Below, piece by piece: positions 25,583 through 34,592 of a stretch of DNA of 64,000 bases; positions within the stretch are counted from its first letter, which is position 1; the number at the start of each line of letters is the position of its first letter. The stretch is from Lentisphaerota bacterium (GTDB lineage: Bacteria > Verrucomicrobiota > Lentisphaeria > Victivallales > Victivallaceae). Both the position numbers and the translations under genes were made by a program. The notes below the pieces were generated by a model. The model made no database searches and was not told the origin of the DNA. It saw only the letters and a program-made list of their open reading frames with translations. The stretch spans positions 1 to 64,000 of the forward strand of contig SUWE01000008.1 in assembly GCA_015061615.1 (NCBI GenBank). Reading direction: 5' to 3'.

Positions 25583-28500
25583 ATGGCGTATTACATCTAC
25601 GACGGCATTATCAGCAGTGGGATAACATTATCATCTTGGTGGGACCCCATGTGGATCTCCTCCGGCGGTACGGCTAACAACACCACCGTTTATTCCGAGG
25701 GCTCCATGTACATCTGCTCCGGCGGAACGGCAAACAAAACCACCGTTAATTCCGGGGGCATCATGGACATCTCCTCCGGCGGCACGGCTAACAGCACCAC
25801 TGTTAATGATGGGGGCAAAATGTACATCAACTCTGGCGGAACAGCGACAAATGTTATTTGGACTCCATGCGAGGGATTTGTATCTGCCGCTGCCGGAGCT
25901 TATGTAACCTATGCCAGTGAATATTCCGGAGTCTACTTCGGTTATAATGGCCAATTGCGTTCTCACGCACAATCAATGGATAACAAAGTTGTTTCAGGTT
26001 CAATGTACGTCATGTCCGGTGGAGTGGCAAACTCCACCACCGTTAATTCCGGTGGCGCCATGTACATCTCCTCCGGCGGAACGGCAAACAGCACCACAGT
26101 TTCCTGGGGCTTCATGGACATCTACTCCGGCGGTGTAGCAAACAACACAGTTAACGATGGCGACATGTACATCTACTCCGGTGGGGTGGCAAACAACACA
26201 GTTAATGACGATGGCTACATGCTCATCTTCTCCGGCGGAACGGCAAACAGCACCACCGTTAATTCCGGTGGCTCCATGTACATCTCCTCCGGCGGGACGG
26301 CAACAAACGTTTCTTGGACACCATGTATTGGTAGTGTATATGCCGCTGACGGAGCTTATGTAACCTATGCCAGTACATATTCCAGTGTTTATTTCGGCTC
26401 AGGTAATCGACTGCTTTCTCATACTCAAACAATGAGCGATAAATATGTAACAGGCTATTATTGTTCGATGTATGTTATGTCCGGCGGAACGGCAAACAGC
26501 ACCACCGTTAATTCCGATGGCAAGATGTACATCTCCTCCGGCGGAACGGCAAACAGCACCACCGTTTACTGGGGCTCCATGTTCATCTACTCCGGCGGAA
26601 CGGCAAACAGCACCACTGTTAGTTCCGGCAGGATGTACATCTCCTCCGGCGGCACGGCTAACAGCACCACCGTTTACTGGGGCTCCATGTTCATCTACTC
26701 CGGCGGAACGGCAAACAGCACCACTGTTAATGATGGGGGCAACATGTACATCTCCTACGGCGGAACGGCAAACAGCACCACTGTTAATGACGGAGGTTAC
26801 ATATACATCTCCTCCGGCGGTTCTGCAACAAATTTAACCTTGTCTGCCGGAGGTCGACTCGGAGGAATTTCTTTTGCAGAAGATAGGTATTTTGCCAATA
26901 TTTCCAATGGTTCGGCTATTGTTGCAGATAATGTATACATTATTGGTTTAGGCATGAACATCATCTCCGGCGGCACGGCTAACAACATCACCGTTAATTC
27001 AGGTGGCAACATGTACATCTCCTCCGGCGGTACGGCTAACAACACCACTGTTAATTCCAGGGGCTACATGTACATCTCCTCCGGCGGCACGGCTAACAGC
27101 ACCACCATTAACGATGGCTACATGAACATCTTCTCCGGCGGTACGGCAAACAGCACCACCGTTAGGGGCTACATGTACATCTCCTCCGGCGGCACGGCTA
27201 ACAGCACCACCATTAACGATGGCTACATGAACATCTCCTCCGGCGGGGTGCATCGTGGCTCGTTGCAGATTGAAAGCGGAGCAACTGTTTCGGCGCATAA
27301 AGGCGCTAAAATTGATTTTAACGTGGCTGACCGGAAAACAGAAGATGGCTACTTGATCAACGATCTGTCGTTGATTCAAGGCGCACCAACTTATACGATT
27401 ACGGTTTCGGCTGAACAGGAGTTCGGAACATATAAACTTGCTCAAGGAGCAGATAACTTCACCAGAACACTTACTATCGGCGAGGGCACAAGCAATTACG
27501 GTTCAATCACCGTCAATGGCGAAGATTTTGTCTACAACGACACAGTTTATTCTCTTGATCAACTTGATGGAAATCTCACTTTGACAATAGCTAAGGATAT
27601 TACTCCTCCGACACTTACCATTAACGGCAATGCAACTGCCCTCACCAATAAAGACGTTGTTCTCAAAATCTCCGCTAATGAAAATTGTACCATTTTGTAC
27701 AACATCAACAACGGTGAATGGCAGACCTATTCCGACGGCATCACTGTAACTGCCAACGGCACTGTAAATATCAAAGCCACCGATGAAGCGGGCAACGTCA
27801 CCGAAAAATCAGTTGTGGTGGATATGATCGACAAAGTCGCGCCGACGCTTGAGATTTCCGGCAATGCAGAAGTTGCGACAAATCAGGATGTCGTCTTGAC
27901 TGCAACCGCCAGTGACGGTATTGTAGAATATTGGGATGGCGCGGAATGGATTGAAGGAAATTCTATCACTGCCACAGAAAACGGAACTTACCAGTTCCGC
28001 GTAACCGATGAAGCGGGCAATGTCACTGAAAAGTCGGTCGTGGTTGATCAAATCGACAAAATCGCTCCCACTCTTGAGATTTCCGGTAATGCGGAAGTTG
28101 CGACAAATCAGGATGTTATTCTTACCGCAACCGCCAGTGACGGTACGGTGGAATACTTTGCCAACGGCAAGTGGAATTCCGGAAACAGTTTGACTGTTGC
28201 CGAAAACGGAACTTACCAATTCCGCGTAACCGATGCGGCGGGCAACGTTACTGAAAAGTCGGTCGTGGTTGATCAAATCGACAAGGTCGCGCCGACCAAG
28301 CCGGAAGTTTTTGCCAGTACCACCGCGCCGACTAATAAAAATGTGACGGTCAGTGCGGAGTTCTCACTCGACAGCATCAAACAGCAGTTCTCCTACGACA
28401 ACCAGACTTGGTACGACTACGAAAGCGGAATTGTCCTCTCCCGCAACGGAGTGATTTACTTCCGCGGAATTGATGCCGTCGGCAATGTCTCAGAAGTTGC

Positions 28501-29902
28501 GGAATACACCGTTACCAATATCGACAAGATCGCTCCGTCTGCTCCGTCGGCATTTGCCGACGTTACAACTTTGACGAACAATCCGGTCACGGTCAGTGCT
28601 GCATTCAGCAATGATTCTGATCGTAAACAGTATTCATTTGATGGTTACACCTGGAGTTCGTATACTTCCGGCATTGTTATGGCAAATAACGGAACCGTCT
28701 ATTTCCGCGCTGTTGATGATGCAGGAAATATTTCTGATACAACAGAATATGTTGTGGAAAATATCGACCGTATCGCCCCCGCAAAACCGACGGCGTATGC
28801 CGACATTACCGGCGATACCACCGGAGCAGTGACCGTTTCCGCCATATTCAGCAACGATTCTGTAATTACGGAATTTTCACTGGATAACAAAACTTGGCAA
28901 ACCTATACCGATGGCGTGGTTATGGAAAGTAACGGCACGATTTATTTCAGAGGGATTGATGCCGCTGGAAACGTTTCTCAGACCGCCGTTTATGAAGTGA
29001 ACAACATTATTGCCGCCCCGGACACCATTGATGATGACCTTGACGGAAACGGCAAGGCTGATGTTATTCTCGTTCACACTAAGCAGGGATATTCTGGCGC
29101 ATGGTTGACTACTGGCGACAAGAGTGTAATCAAATGGGGCAGCCTTTCCGATGTTAAAGCGGGAACGGAAATCCTCGGAACCGGAACTCTGTATGGAAGT
29201 GGAAATGACGGTCAGGACATCTTCTTTGCCGACAGCAAATCCGTCGGAGCATGGAATGTTGTCGAAGGAAAAGTTACCGGGTATAAGTCAATCATGAGTG
29301 TGAACTCCACCACCAACGTCCTCGGACTCGGTGACTTTAACGGTGACGGCGCAACGGATATCCTCCTGCGCTCTACTAATGGCGATTTGGGATACTACAA
29401 CACTGACGGAACCGGATTCACTTATCTCAAAGGATTGGGTAAGGAGTGGACAGTTGCGGCAATCGGCGACCTCAACGGTGACGGATTGGATGATGTCGTC
29501 CTCCGTCACGATGCCGGATTTGCCGGAACATTCCTCACTCAGAAAAATGGAACTGTCAAATGGGCGAACCTTGATACCCTTGCAAAAGATATGACCATTG
29601 TCGGAACGGGAGACTTCAACGGCGACGGTGTGGATGATGTTCTCTTGCAGAATAAATCCAACGGCTGGGTCGGAGCATGGCTTGTTGAAGACGGCAGAGT
29701 TGACTCCTTCATCGGTCTATGCAACAACAAAAACACCATTGAACAGATCGCCGACTTCAACGGTGACGGCATCGACGACCTCCGCATCCGTGCCGGAGCA
29801 GATATCGGAGTATTGTATGTCAACGGAGCCGACGACACCACATGGCAGTACTTCAAGAGTGTCGGAACTGAGTGGGATACCTCCTTTTCCGCCCTCGCGT
29901 AA
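25583..29902 (+). CDS. Giant AIDA-repeat / Ig-like / FG-GAP surface protein
   Basis: A 1439-residue predicted surface or secreted protein. The ATG at 25583 follows AAGGAAAG. Residues 1-16 (MAYYIYDGIISSGITL) match the start of the paralogue at 53113. Residues about 25-550 hold many AIDA-type strand-loop-strand repeats of 17-21 residues (consensus MYISSGGTANSTTVNSGG), broken by two larger modules (GTATNVIWTPC...GSMYVMSGG). Residues about 553-672 are a linker shared with the paralogue. Residues about 673-1146 are six Ig-like repeats, five joined by D-[KR]-[IV]-AP. Residues about 1150-1439 are FG-GAP/VCBS repeats with Ca-binding DFNGDGxxD loops. There is no signal peptide and no autotransporter barrel. 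Type I secretion is a plausible inference. AIDA repeats in E. coli are heptosylated. Confidence 0.88.
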   Translation: MAYYIYDGIISSGITLSSWWDPMWISSGGTANNTTVYSEGSMYICSGGTANKTTVNSGGIMDISSGGTANSTTVNDGGKMYINSGGTATNVIWTPCEGFVSAAAGAYVTYASEYSGVYFGYNGQLRSHAQSMDNKVVSGSMYVMSGGVANSTTVNSGGAMYISSGGTANSTTVSWGFMDIYSGGVANNTVNDGDMYIYSGGVANNTVNDDGYMLIFSGGTANSTTVNSGGSMYISSGGTATNVSWTPCIGSVYAADGAYVTYASTYSSVYFGSGNRLLSHTQTMSDKYVTGYYCSMYVMSGGTANSTTVNSDGKMYISSGGTANSTTVYWGSMFIYSGGTANSTTVSSGRMYISSGGTANSTTVYWGSMFIYSGGTANSTTVNDGGNMYISYGGTANSTTVNDGGYIYISSGGSATNLTLSAGGRLGGISFAEDRYFANISNGSAIVADNVYIIGLGMNIISGGTANNITVNSGGNMYISSGGTANNTTVNSRGYMYISSGGTANSTTINDGYMNIFSGGTANSTTVRGYMYISSGGTANSTTINDGYMNISSGGVHRGSLQIESGATVSAHKGAKIDFNVADRKTEDGYLINDLSLIQGAPTYTITVSAEQEFGTYKLAQGADNFTRTLTIGEGTSNYGSITVNGEDFVYNDTVYSLDQLDGNLTLTIAKDITPPTLTINGNATALTNKDVVLKISANENCTILYNINNGEWQTYSDGITVTANGTVNIKATDEAGNVTEKSVVVDMIDKVAPTLEISGNAEVATNQDVVLTATASDGIVEYWDGAEWIEGNSITATENGTYQFRVTDEAGNVTEKSVVVDQIDKIAPTLEISGNAEVATNQDVILTATASDGTVEYFANGKWNSGNSLTVAENGTYQFRVTDAAGNVTEKSVVVDQIDKVAPTKPEVFASTTAPTNKNVTVSAEFSLDSIKQQFSYDNQTWYDYESGIVLSRNGVIYFRGIDAVGNVSEVAEYTVTNIDKIAPSAPSAFADVTTLTNNPVTVSAAFSNDSDRKQYSFDGYTWSSYTSGIVMANNGTVYFRAVDDAGNISDTTEYVVENIDRIAPAKPTAYADITGDTTGAVTVSAIFSNDSVITEFSLDNKTWQTYTDGVVMESNGTIYFRGIDAAGNVSQTAVYEVNNIIAAPDTIDDDLDGNGKADVILVHTKQGYSGAWLTTGDKSVIKWGSLSDVKAGTEILGTGTLYGSGNDGQDIFFADSKSVGAWNVVEGKVTGYKSIMSVNSTTNVLGLGDFNGDGATDILLRSTNGDLGYYNTDGTGFTYLKGLGKEWTVAAIGDLNGDGLDDVVLRHDAGFAGTFLTQKNGTVKWANLDTLAKDMTIVGTGDFNGDGVDDVLLQNKSNGWVGAWLVEDGRVDSFIGLCNNKNTIEQIADFNGDGIDDLRIRAGADIGVLYVNGADDTTWQYFKSVGTEWDTSFSALA
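25640..27245 (+). repeat. DNA array of AIDA-type coding repeats
   Basis: In-frame units of about 51-63 bp, nearly identical at the DNA level (core CTCCGGCGGAACGGCAAACA), each encoding one strand-loop-strand turn. Identical units favour slippage and recombination, so copy number probably varies between strains. Two longer non-repeat modules interrupt the array. Confidence 0.85.
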
Positions 29903-29915
29903 AAACAGCCCAAAC

Positions 29916-29949
29916 AAAAACGGCACTGACAAAAATCAGTGCCGTTTTT
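29916..29949. terminator. Bidirectional terminator
   Basis: Stem AACGGCACTGA / TCAGTGCCGTT, with A residues before and T residues after it on both strands. It serves the giant gene on the plus strand and the converging DUF4434 gene on the minus strand. Confidence 0.85.
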
Positions 29950-29968
29950 GTTGTTTTCAGTGAATTTT

Positions 29969-30886
29969 TCAGCGGGAAAGAAGCTCCTGCCGGTATTCCA
30001 TGTAACGGTCATAAAGTCCGTGTGCCGATTGGTACATGGAGTTGGGACTCATGAAGTGAGAAAACTCAAAGGTGATCGCCTTGTCGACACCGGCTTTGCC
30101 GGCAGCTTCAAGTTTCAGGCGCATTTTTTCCCATTTGATCGGCGGGAAGCGCCACGGCATATCACGGTCGAAGGTTTCACAGTTCGTCCAGCTTGTCATT
30201 CCGTAACGGCTGGCAAGTTGATGGTTGAGCGCCAGATAATCGGGCAATTCCTCATAAGTACACTGACCATCCTGAAATGCAACGATATCGACCGCACCTT
30301 TGATTTCGGAAAGAATAATATCCCAGTCATGCTCATGCTCAATTATAGTCACAGGTTTTTCAGGACAAACCTTTACACCGCAAATATAGGGAGAAATCAT
30401 CGTCGGCAGATTTCCGGAAAGATCTTTGACAAAATTCCCCAAATCGCGGTACAAATTGGTCATACCGATGCTGTTGCGGGAAATCTCACAGTTGAGATAC
30501 CAGCCTTTGAAACTCTTGTGGTGTCCGTAGTTTTTCCAAACTTCTTCTGCTACGAATTTAGAAATATCCAACTCTTTTTCGCACTCTTTGCGATGCCAGT
30601 ATTTGCCGGAGTCGTACAATCCGAAATAAAAAGCCATATCGTACTTATCCGCAAGAGTCAGGAACAGCTCAACCAAATCCAGCGGCGGACAATAGCACTG
30701 TTCATTTTCCATCAAATATTTGGAAGGAAATGTAATAAAACGCTTGTGACCGCAGCGGATAAGAATAACAGTGTCGATTCCGGCTGCTTTCATCGCTGCG
30801 AAATCGCGATCCCACTCTTTTTCTCCCCAGTTCTGGTGCGGAATATCGTGGCTTATTTCATCCAAAAAAGTTCCTGTTACCAACAT
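29969..30886 (-). CDS. DUF4434-family TIM-barrel protein, putative glycosidase-like
   Basis: A 305-residue protein without a signal peptide. It begins LVTGTFLDEISHDIPHQNW, with GEKEWDRDFAAMKAAGIDTVILI, the usual opening of DUF4434/GH-like barrels found near polysaccharide utilisation genes in Bacteroidota and Lentisphaerota. Later motifs include FKGWYLNCEISRNSIGM, with an acid in the strand-4 position that could act as a proton donor, and DIVAFQDGQCTYEELPDYL. No enzymatic activity is established for the family to my knowledge. AAGGAG lies 10 bases before the ATG. It is downstream of the large CBM9/TIM-barrel gene on the same strand, in a carbohydrate cluster headed by a LacI-type regulator. 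Confidence 0.75.
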   Translation of the reverse strand: MLVTGTFLDEISHDIPHQNWGEKEWDRDFAAMKAAGIDTVILIRCGHKRFITFPSKYLMENEQCYCPPLDLVELFLTLADKYDMAFYFGLYDSGKYWHRKECEKELDISKFVAEEVWKNYGHHKSFKGWYLNCEISRNSIGMTNLYRDLGNFVKDLSGNLPTMISPYICGVKVCPEKPVTIIEHEHDWDIILSEIKGAVDIVAFQDGQCTYEELPDYLALNHQLASRYGMTSWTNCETFDRDMPWRFPPIKWEKMRLKLEAAGKAGVDKAITFEFSHFMSPNSMYQSAHGLYDRYMEYRQELLSR

Positions 30887-30913
30887 TTTCTCAATAAACT
30901 CCTTTCTATTTTT

Positions 30914-30936
30914 ATTTTCAGCTGATTACTGAAAAT
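30914..30936. other. Small hairpin between two carbohydrate genes
   Basis: ATTTTCAG and CTGAAAAT arms around a 7-base loop in the 134-base gap. It has no T run, so it is more likely an RNA-processing or stability element than a terminator. Confidence 0.3.
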
Positions 30937-31020
30937 GTTGTCCGGTTGCACCGTTTTTCATTCTGAGTATGTCTGTGCCATTGAATACGGTTCAATCAAT
31001 GCTCAACAGTCATCACTCTC

Positions 31021-34000
31021 TCACAACAATTTACCTTTCACGGCAGTAAATTTCATTGCCGGAACTTTTATCTTCAACGGAACAGAATTTTTACCGAAAT
31101 CAACTTTTTTATTGAATTCGATCACACAATCAGCACTGTTTTTACCGATATTATACGCTATTACCAGAATTTCGCCCTTATCATTGATCCTGACTTCAGC
31201 AGGAGTACCTTTTACAATAACATCATTTTTCATACTTTTCCATCCGGGATTGAAAAATTCTTCGTTATTTGCGACAAAAGAGGTTATTCCGGCAATGGCA
31301 TTCATTGATCTGCCATCCATTGTTCCGTGAACAAAAAGCAATGCTCCGCCAGTGGCATCAAGCATGACCTGCATCAATCGAGCCTCAGATACAACACCCG
31401 GAACATCTCTTGATCCCGGACGCCACGGTTCAAGGATCAATCCAAAAATCATCGGTTTTCCGCGAACAGCGTTCAGCGTATCTGCGATCTCTTTGAGCGG
31501 ACGACCATATCCTGCTCCGCCGAAATCCATCGCATCATGTATCTTATTCCAATCAATAGAATAAGTGATTTTCGTATCTTCACACTGGTATCCGCTGTAA
31601 ACGTTGAAAGACACATGCGGCAAATTACGTTTGACAGCCTGATATATGAAACGGGTCATCCCGGCGACCTGCGAAGTCATAAATTCAGTCCATTCACGCC
31701 GGTATTTCAGACGTATATCCTCAAGAGACGGAGTCTCTTTCAAACCACTGGATTGGACAAAACTTTTCAAGCAGTTTTTACATACACAGGCGGCATAAGG
31801 GCTGAATATACCAAATTCATAATCCAGATTGATGATATCCGGAGAACTTCTGCGTTTATACCACTGCGGAAGTTTCTGATCGAACCACTTGCGGAATTCC
31901 GGATTGTTCGCAATCTGCTGCGGACACATCACGGTTCCGCCGGTATAATCTTTACCGCCGAAAGGAACGAGTTTTGTTTCCGGATAGATTTTTACAAATT
32001 CATCCAGATTAAAGTTCCAGCTTTCAAAAGTGAATAACTGAAAATTTTTCACTCCGGCGCTGTTTTTTGCCAGCATTTCCGTAACACCGGCAAAGGCAAA
32101 TTCTTCAGCAATCAGCTCTTTGAGAGCCGGATCATCCATTGAGTCAAGCCATGAAGTCCACATTTGCATGTGCTGTTTTGCCATCTTTTTACCACGGACA
32201 GTTTCCAACACACTGAGATTGATCTGATTGGGGATTTCAATAAAATTACCATCGTTACTGGCACAATGGAAATAGATTTTGAATTTTTTGCCCGCGGCAT
32301 TTTCAGGAGCCCGGATAAATGCTGCCACATAAGTATGGCTCTGCGGTTTGCTGACATAAGAAATTTTGTTTTTGAAATTGATCCGGTAACGGTTGTATTT
32401 TTCACCGTCGATCACAATTTTCTGAGCTTTTCCGACTGTCAGCGGATGAAGTTTATAATAGCCGCACGCACCTTCAAAAGTAAAGTTTTCAGGCAAATCA
32501 AAGCAAATGGAGTAATCCACGTTTTTCACCCCTTGCGGAACGAAGGGATAGAACAATATCTGCTGTACTCTGCCGGCAGCAACGGATAATCCGGGAGCAG
32601 CTGTCCAATCCGGCCACACCTGAGAAATATCACATAAAAGATTTTTCGTGAACATGCCGGTCTGATTTTTCTGCCATGAGCTATCAATTTTATATTCAAA
32701 ATTTCCGATTTTGAAAGATGCTGCGGCATCATCAGTAACGATTTTGTTATTACCGCTGGCAAGCAAGTATTGATTTTTGGCGATTCCGTCATTGATCAAT
32801 ACACTTTTACCGGAAGCAGCTTTGATCTGCATGTTTTTGGCGCTGGCACTGCCGGTAAACAGCGGCAGACGCAAAATTTCTTCCAAAGTAAAAGGATTGC
32901 GGATGGAAGCAAAATAGTTGAATTTCCCCTGGGTATTTATCTGAAACTTGCCCTGCATATCAAGATAATTTGCTGTTTTTCCTTTGGCAGTCACAAAAGA
33001 ATTGATCAATGCAGGAGATTCTGAAATAAATTTCAGCTGATTTTCCCCGGAGTGAAAATTGATTTTACCGTCAATATTTCCGGGGAACGGAGCGGAAGCA
33101 AAAGCAAGTTCGCCGAATTTTGCCACATTGTGAAATCCGTAGCCTGAAAAGGAACTTTTTTCCTGACGGCTCTGCTCATAACGGGCAATCATAACTTTGA
33201 AACGTTCTCCGGGAGCCGGTTTCCCGCCGATAACTGAAAACGGAAGTGCCGCTTCAACAAAAAACTTCCCCTGGTCGATCTTTCCGCCGGCTTTAACACC
33301 GGAATCAAACATTTTACGGCTTCCCCAGAGATCGGGCGGAATTTCCGTCATGGCAGTAACAATACCGGAAGCATTGATACAAAATTCATAAACTTTATTT
33401 TCTTTTTCCCGCTTGATCATCAATGATATAATATCATCTCTGTAACAATTTGTAATATCCGGCTGTTTCAGATTATTGCGGAATTCATGCAGACGCTGTT
33501 CCCATTTGTTGAGAGCTGACTCAAATGCGGTTGCGCCAAAATAAAGATTGTTTTCATCATAAAGAAATTTGACTTGAGTCTGCTCCGTTGCAGGTCTGCC
33601 GTCAGGAAGACGGAAGACAGAGGCGGCGAAAGCACTGTTCCAGCTTTTTTCATTCAAATCACCATCGGCGGCAATTAAACCATCTGCCGGGAATGCGGAA
33701 ACCAGACTCAAAGGTGCCGATACCGCAGTTTTTTCATCAGGACGGTAGTTTTCATCAGTGGTCAATACAATCAGTGAAATATCGCCATTGACTTTGGAAG
33801 CACCATCCAGACCTAAAGTAATGCACGGCATTGCCGACAGCGCATTGGCAACACGCATTTTGACCCAGCTGAATTCTCCTTCAGGCATAGCAACAGAGGT
33901 CAAAGGTTGTGTTGAATTTCTCCAGACCAGATTGAGTTTGCCGCCGGGAGCTTTGCGTACTTTCACCCACAAAATCAGTGGTTTGGAAGTCAACGGAACA

Positions 34001-34569
34001 GGAATACCTGACACCGGCAAATACCAGAGCTGACCACGGCGGAAATTACCATCTTTTTTGCTGTAAGCATTGAGTCCGTTGATTCCCGGATAATCAACTG
34101 CGGCAAAAACAGTTGGTGCAACATCGGAATCCTTTGATTCAGGATAACCGATTTTTTCAACCCGGAAACTTTTGACTGTAAAAGCAGCATTTTTTCCGGC
34201 TTTGGTAAAAAGGCAGATTCCCGTACCTCTGCCATTAGTAAAAAACTGCATGTCAATCTGAAATTTTCCACCGCCGCCGGGACGGAGTTCTTTCCCGTAA
34301 CCGGGCTTCAAAAAAGAAAATACTGCAAATTGCAGAGGTACAGAGGTTTCAACCTCTGCAACGACCCGGTACTGACCGGGAGTGTTTACCGGAATCGTAC
34401 GGTAAACACCATGTCTGACCTGCAATCCCTGCCCTTCAACAAAATTGACACTGCCGCCGCTGTAAGGTGTGAAAAACTTCTTTTCTTTGGCAAAATCAGC
34501 CCGGTACACTTCTCCTGCACCGAGCAGAATTGCAAAAAACAGAATCAATGTATTAAAAAGTAATTTCAT
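31021..34569 (-). CDS. Large secreted CBM9-like / TIM-barrel carbohydrate-active protein
   Basis: A 1182-residue exported protein with a signal peptide (MKLLFNTLILFFAILLGAG). Residues about 20-290 look like two beta-sandwich domains. Residues about 295-490 resemble a family 9-like carbohydrate-binding module (LIAADGDLNEKSWNSAF ... VKFLYDENNLYFGATAFES). After a beta-rich middle, residues about 800-1120 look like a TIM-barrel hydrolase: DIINLDYEFGIFSPYAA, a cysteine cluster CVCKNC at about 928-933 recalling the metal site of some beta-galactosidase-like barrels, and KPMIFGLILEPWRPGS. The Asp/Glu in LDYE is a candidate acid. No defined GH family is recognised. It lies 23 bases after the pilin-like gene. 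The DUF4434 gene follows. Confidence 0.8.
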   Translation of the reverse strand: MKLLFNTLILFFAILLGAGEVYRADFAKEKKFFTPYSGGSVNFVEGQGLQVRHGVYRTIPVNTPGQYRVVAEVETSVPLQFAVFSFLKPGYGKELRPGGGGKFQIDMQFFTNGRGTGICLFTKAGKNAAFTVKSFRVEKIGYPESKDSDVAPTVFAAVDYPGINGLNAYSKKDGNFRRGQLWYLPVSGIPVPLTSKPLILWVKVRKAPGGKLNLVWRNSTQPLTSVAMPEGEFSWVKMRVANALSAMPCITLGLDGASKVNGDISLIVLTTDENYRPDEKTAVSAPLSLVSAFPADGLIAADGDLNEKSWNSAFAASVFRLPDGRPATEQTQVKFLYDENNLYFGATAFESALNKWEQRLHEFRNNLKQPDITNCYRDDIISLMIKREKENKVYEFCINASGIVTAMTEIPPDLWGSRKMFDSGVKAGGKIDQGKFFVEAALPFSVIGGKPAPGERFKVMIARYEQSRQEKSSFSGYGFHNVAKFGELAFASAPFPGNIDGKINFHSGENQLKFISESPALINSFVTAKGKTANYLDMQGKFQINTQGKFNYFASIRNPFTLEEILRLPLFTGSASAKNMQIKAASGKSVLINDGIAKNQYLLASGNNKIVTDDAAASFKIGNFEYKIDSSWQKNQTGMFTKNLLCDISQVWPDWTAAPGLSVAAGRVQQILFYPFVPQGVKNVDYSICFDLPENFTFEGACGYYKLHPLTVGKAQKIVIDGEKYNRYRINFKNKISYVSKPQSHTYVAAFIRAPENAAGKKFKIYFHCASNDGNFIEIPNQINLSVLETVRGKKMAKQHMQMWTSWLDSMDDPALKELIAEEFAFAGVTEMLAKNSAGVKNFQLFTFESWNFNLDEFVKIYPETKLVPFGGKDYTGGTVMCPQQIANNPEFRKWFDQKLPQWYKRRSSPDIINLDYEFGIFSPYAACVCKNCLKSFVQSSGLKETPSLEDIRLKYRREWTEFMTSQVAGMTRFIYQAVKRNLPHVSFNVYSGYQCEDTKITYSIDWNKIHDAMDFGGAGYGRPLKEIADTLNAVRGKPMIFGLILEPWRPGSRDVPGVVSEARLMQVMLDATGGALLFVHGTMDGRSMNAIAGITSFVANNEEFFNPGWKSMKNDVIVKGTPAEVRINDKGEILVIAYNIGKNSADCVIEFNKKVDFGKNSVPLKIKVPAMKFTAVKGKLL

Positions 34570-34592
34570 AATAATTTTCCGATTCTACGACC

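Noticed and set aside
25640-27245. CRISPR-like array
   Set aside because: The repeats are in frame, vary in spacing and encode beta-strand turns. There are no unique spacers of even size and no cas genes.
29939-30925. 328-residue open frame on the plus strand
   Set aside because: It is antisense to the DUF4434 gene and has no family match or ribosome site.
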